Positions 15,750 to 18,147 of a stretch of DNA of 18,147 nt are shown here, piece by piece (the first letter of the stretch is position 1; each line of letters begins with the position of its first letter). The stretch is from positions 1 to 18,147 of the forward strand of contig JALTMZ010000105.1 in the NCBI GenBank assembly GCA_027001105.1, written 5' to 3'. The DNA comes from Thermococcus sp. (GTDB taxonomy: Archaea > Methanobacteriota_B > Thermococci > Thermococcales > Thermococcaceae). The translations under genes and the position numbers were made by a program. The notes below the pieces were generated by a model. That model was not told the DNA's origin, did no database searches, and was given only the letters and a program-made list of their open reading frames with translations.

Positions 15750-15859
15750 CGATGCCCATGAGGGGGGATTTATTTATCCTCAGCTTTGCATTTCGCCCAT
15801 GATAACTTGGGCTGTTCTGTTAGCTTAGTTTGTTCTATAAACTTTGGGAGGTTTTTACC
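15750..15859 (+). promoter_or_regulatory. ileS leader with direct repeat, hairpin and short upstream reading frame
   Basis: The octamer GCCCATGA occurs twice (15754-15761 and 15795-15802). The second copy forms a hairpin GCCCA (15795-15799) / TGGGC (15808-15812) with an 8-nt loop; the first copy could pair with the same TGGGC instead. TGAGG (15759-15763) / CCTCA (15778-15782) is another possible stem. A 16-codon frame, ATG 15752 to TGA 15802, reads MPMRGDLFILSFAFRP and stops inside the hairpin loop; no clear ribosome site precedes it. GGGAGGT at 15846-15852 serves ileS. These features suggest leader-based control but do not match a riboswitch that I know. Confidence 0.4.
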
Positions 15860-18147
15860 ATGATAAAGGAACCAGAATTTAGAGAATACAACGCCCAACT
15901 ATTGGAAGAAAAGATGGAGAAGTTTTGGGCTGAAAACAACATATACGAAAAGGTAAAGCAGAGCAGAGCCAATGGGCCGAAGTACTACTTTTTGGATGGG
16001 CCCCCATACGTCAGCGGTGCAATACACCTCGGTACAGCTTGGAACAAGATAATCAAGGACATGGTGATACGCTTTAGGACAATGCAGGGTTACAACGTAA
16101 GGAGACAGCCAGGTTTTGACATGCATGGTCTTCCAATTGAGGTTAAAGTAGAGCAGGCTTTGGGACTGAAGATAAAGAAAGATATAGAGGAGAAAATTGG
16201 CGTTGATAACTTCATAAAGAAGTGTAGGGAATTTGCACTCAGAAACCTCAAGATAATGACCGAGCAGTTTAAGATGCTCGGCGTTTGGATGGATTGGGAC
16301 GATCCATACATGACAATAAAGAATGAGTACATTGAATCAGCTTGGTTTACCCTTAAGAAAGCCTGGGAGAAGGGTTTGCTTGAGAAAGACATGAGGGTTC
16401 TTCACTGGTGTCCAAGATGTGAGACAGCTTTGGCAGAGCATGAGGTCAGGGGAGAGTATAAGATAAGGGAAGATCCAAGCATATATGTCAAATTCCCACT
16501 TGAAGGTAAGGAGAATGAGTATCTCCTAATCTGGACAACTACACCATGGACTCTGCCAGCTAATCTCGCAGTTGCGGCACATCCGGAATATGATTACGCT
16601 AAAGTTAAGGTCGAACTTGATGGCAAAGAGGAGTACTGGTATCTCGCAAAAGCTCTTGTGGATAAAGTCCTTGGGGAGATAGGGGTTGAAGGAGAGGTTG
16701 TTGAGGAGTTTAAAGGAAAAGATCTTGAGGGACTTAGATACGTCCACGTATTCCTTGAGGAATATCCAAGACAAAAGGAGTTTAGAGAGAAATATGAATG
16801 GGCCCACCGCGTAATTCTTGGTGATTTCGTAACACTCGGAGAAGGTACGGGATTAGTTCATTCTGCTCCAGGTCACGGTGAGGAGGACTTTGAGGTTGGA
16901 AGAAAATATGGACTGCCAGTTTACTCTCCATTGGACGATGAGGGAAGATATGTAGAGGGCAAGTGGAAAGGCGTTTATGTCAAGGATGCAGACCCAGAGA
17001 TAATAGAGTATCTCAAAGAGAAAGGACTTCTCGTGAAAGCTGGGATCATAGAGCACAAGTATCCCCACTGCTGGAGATGTAAGACTCCTCTCATATTCAG
17101 GGCAACAGAGCAGTGGTTCCTTAAGGTCAGCAAAGTGAAGGACCAGATAATCAAGGAAAACGACGAGAAGGTTACGTGGTATCCAGATTGGGTTAAGATA
17201 AGGTTTGACAACGGCGTCAGAGACAGCGGAGACTGGGTCATCAGCCGTCAAAGATATTGGGGAATACCATTGCCAATATGGCAGAGTGATGATGGGGAGA
17301 TATACATTGTGGGCAGCTTTAGAGAGCTTGTCGAATTAGCAGTTGCCCTTGAAGTGAACGGTGAAAGGATTGAGCTTCCAGAGAGCTATGAAGAAAAGCT
17401 CAAAGTCATAGAAGAGAAACTTGGCCCAGAAGACTTGCACAGACCTTACGTTGATGCCTTCATAATAAAGGTGAACGGCAAAGAAATGAAACGCATAAAA
17501 GACGTCCTCGACGTGTGGTTTGACAGTGGAATAGCCTCATGGGCTTCTCTCGGCTATCCAAGGGAAAAAGAGCTGTTTGAGAAGCTCTGGCCTGCGGACT
17601 TCATAGTTGAGGGTGAAGACCAAGTCACAAAATGGTTCTACTCTCAGCAAGCTGCCTCCGTAATCGCTTTTGACACCGTCCCCTACAGACACGTTGCAAT
17701 GCACGGTTATGTTCTCGATGAAAAAGGAGACAAGATGAGCAAGAGCCTTGGAAACATCATAAGGCCAGAGGAAGTTGTACAAAAAGAGGGAAGAGACGCT
17801 TTCCGCTTTTACATGCTCTGGGCAACGACCCCTTGGGAGAACTTGAGATTCAGCTGGAAGGGATTAGCTCAGGTTAAGCGTATGTTGAACATACTCTGGA
17901 ACGTCTACATACTTGCAGCGACTTACATGAGCCTTGACAAGTTTGAACCAGAGAAAGTCAACCCAGAAGAGCTGCCTTTCAGAGAAGAGGACAAGTGGAT
18001 TCTAAGCAGGGTGAACAGCTTAGTTGAAACTGTTACGAATGGAATAGAGACATTTTATCTTACAAGAGCGACAAGGGGAATCTATGACTTCGTCGTTGAG
18101 GACTTAAGCAGATGGTATGTGAGATTAATAAGAAAAAGGCTCTGGGT
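15860..18147 (+). CDS. ileS: Isoleucyl-tRNA synthetase, N-terminal 762 residues (cut by window edge)
   Basis: Charges tRNA-Ile with isoleucine and edits valine. The reading frame is open to the end of the window; the archaeal enzyme is usually about 1,060 residues, so roughly 300 are missing. Class I motifs: GPPYVSGAIHLGTAWNK with the HIGH-equivalent H56-L-G-T59; KMSKS at 625-629 (codons 17732-17746); the VWFDSGIASWASLG stretch. The CP1 editing domain has WTTTPWTLPANLAV (225-238) and HSAPGHGEEDF (334-344). Two zinc-knuckle-like pairs occur at CPRC (184-187) and CWRC (404-407). The start ATG follows GGGAGGT. The fourth HIGH residue is Thr rather than His, which I believe is normal for this archaeal branch. 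The upstream leader is unusually long and may regulate it. Confidence 0.96.
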   Translation, partial: MIKEPEFREYNAQLLEEKMEKFWAENNIYEKVKQSRANGPKYYFLDGPPYVSGAIHLGTAWNKIIKDMVIRFRTMQGYNVRRQPGFDMHGLPIEVKVEQALGLKIKKDIEEKIGVDNFIKKCREFALRNLKIMTEQFKMLGVWMDWDDPYMTIKNEYIESAWFTLKKAWEKGLLEKDMRVLHWCPRCETALAEHEVRGEYKIREDPSIYVKFPLEGKENEYLLIWTTTPWTLPANLAVAAHPEYDYAKVKVELDGKEEYWYLAKALVDKVLGEIGVEGEVVEEFKGKDLEGLRYVHVFLEEYPRQKEFREKYEWAHRVILGDFVTLGEGTGLVHSAPGHGEEDFEVGRKYGLPVYSPLDDEGRYVEGKWKGVYVKDADPEIIEYLKEKGLLVKAGIIEHKYPHCWRCKTPLIFRATEQWFLKVSKVKDQIIKENDEKVTWYPDWVKIRFDNGVRDSGDWVISRQRYWGIPLPIWQSDDGEIYIVGSFRELVELAVALEVNGERIELPESYEEKLKVIEEKLGPEDLHRPYVDAFIIKVNGKEMKRIKDVLDVWFDSGIASWASLGYPREKELFEKLWPADFIVEGEDQVTKWFYSQQAASVIAFDTVPYRHVAMHGYVLDEKGDKMSKSLGNIIRPEEVVQKEGRDAFRFYMLWATTPWENLRFSWKGLAQVKRMLNILWNVYILAATYMSLDKFEPEKVNPEELPFREEDKWILSRVNSLVETVTNGIETFYLTRATRGIYDFVVEDLSRWYVRLIRKRLW

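Noticed and set aside
16025..16036. HLGT in place of HIGH as a defect in IleRS
   Set aside because: The surrounding motif, KMSKS and editing domain are intact, and I believe Thr at this place is usual in this archaeal branch.
16090..17782. Several minus-strand open frames of 80-130 codons inside ileS
   Set aside because: All are antisense to a strongly conserved synthetase reading frame and look like composition artefacts.

Overview
The window (about 18.1 kb, AT-rich) looks like chromosomal DNA of a hyperthermophilic archaeon of the Thermococcales, most likely Thermococcus or a close relative. The reasons are an intein-bearing class II ribonucleotide reductase, an archaeal-type CCA-adding enzyme, a tungsten oxidoreductase (AOR family) with a 16-cysteine ferredoxin-like partner, GH57, KaiC-like, DUF835, DUF401 and DUF116 proteins, archaeal TATA boxes 35-45 bp before starts, GGTGA-type ribosome binding sites and T-rich gene ends. 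The placement rests on protein families and style, not on a database search.

Layout. (1) 1-4788, plus strand: the C-terminal part of adenosylcobalamin-dependent ribonucleotide reductase carrying a 153-residue mini-intein, then a purine-type phosphoribosyltransferase, an RNA 2',3'-cyclic phosphodiesterase (ThpR) coupled to it by an ATGA overlap, and the CCA-adding enzyme. (2) 4785-7718, minus strand: a tight operon read as KaiC-like ATPase, 137-residue unknown protein, GH57 glycoside hydrolase. (3) 7806-8090: a small unknown plus-strand gene. (4) 8052-11093, minus strand: a tungsten-enzyme cluster read as four-cluster ferredoxin-like subunit, AOR-family oxidoreductase, 109-residue unknown protein, and a MoaD/ThiS-like sulfur carrier. 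(5) 11210-12043, plus: an EamA-type transporter. (6) 12040-15141, minus: a DUF116 cysteine-rich protein, a 7-TM DUF835 protein and a DUF401 permease-like protein, with a very GC-rich hairpin between the first two. (7) 15273-15650, plus: a small charged unknown protein. (8) 15860 to the end, plus: isoleucyl-tRNA synthetase, cut by the window edge, with a structured leader of roughly 110 nt.

How genes fit together. The ferredoxin-like subunit, AOR enzyme and MoaD-like protein form a coherent tungstopterin redox module: catalytic subunit, electron carrier and a candidate sulfur donor for pterin dithiolene synthesis. ThpR, CCA enzyme and IleRS all act on RNA or tRNA. The KaiC-like/unknown/GH57 operon joins an ATPase lacking its usual catalytic glutamates to a carbohydrate-active enzyme.

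Points most worth following: the intein sits directly before the thiyl-radical cysteine of the reductase and has several non-canonical splicing residues; the MoaD-like gene appears to have lost its terminal Gly-Gly stop through a one-base difference in a six-G run; the AOR enzyme has Asp where its first Fe-S cysteine should be; a 74% GC hairpin lies between the DUF116 and DUF835 genes; and the ileS leader contains a repeat, a hairpin and a 16-codon upstream reading frame.

There is no CRISPR array, rRNA, tRNA or insertion sequence that I can see. No gap between genes exceeds 300 bases.
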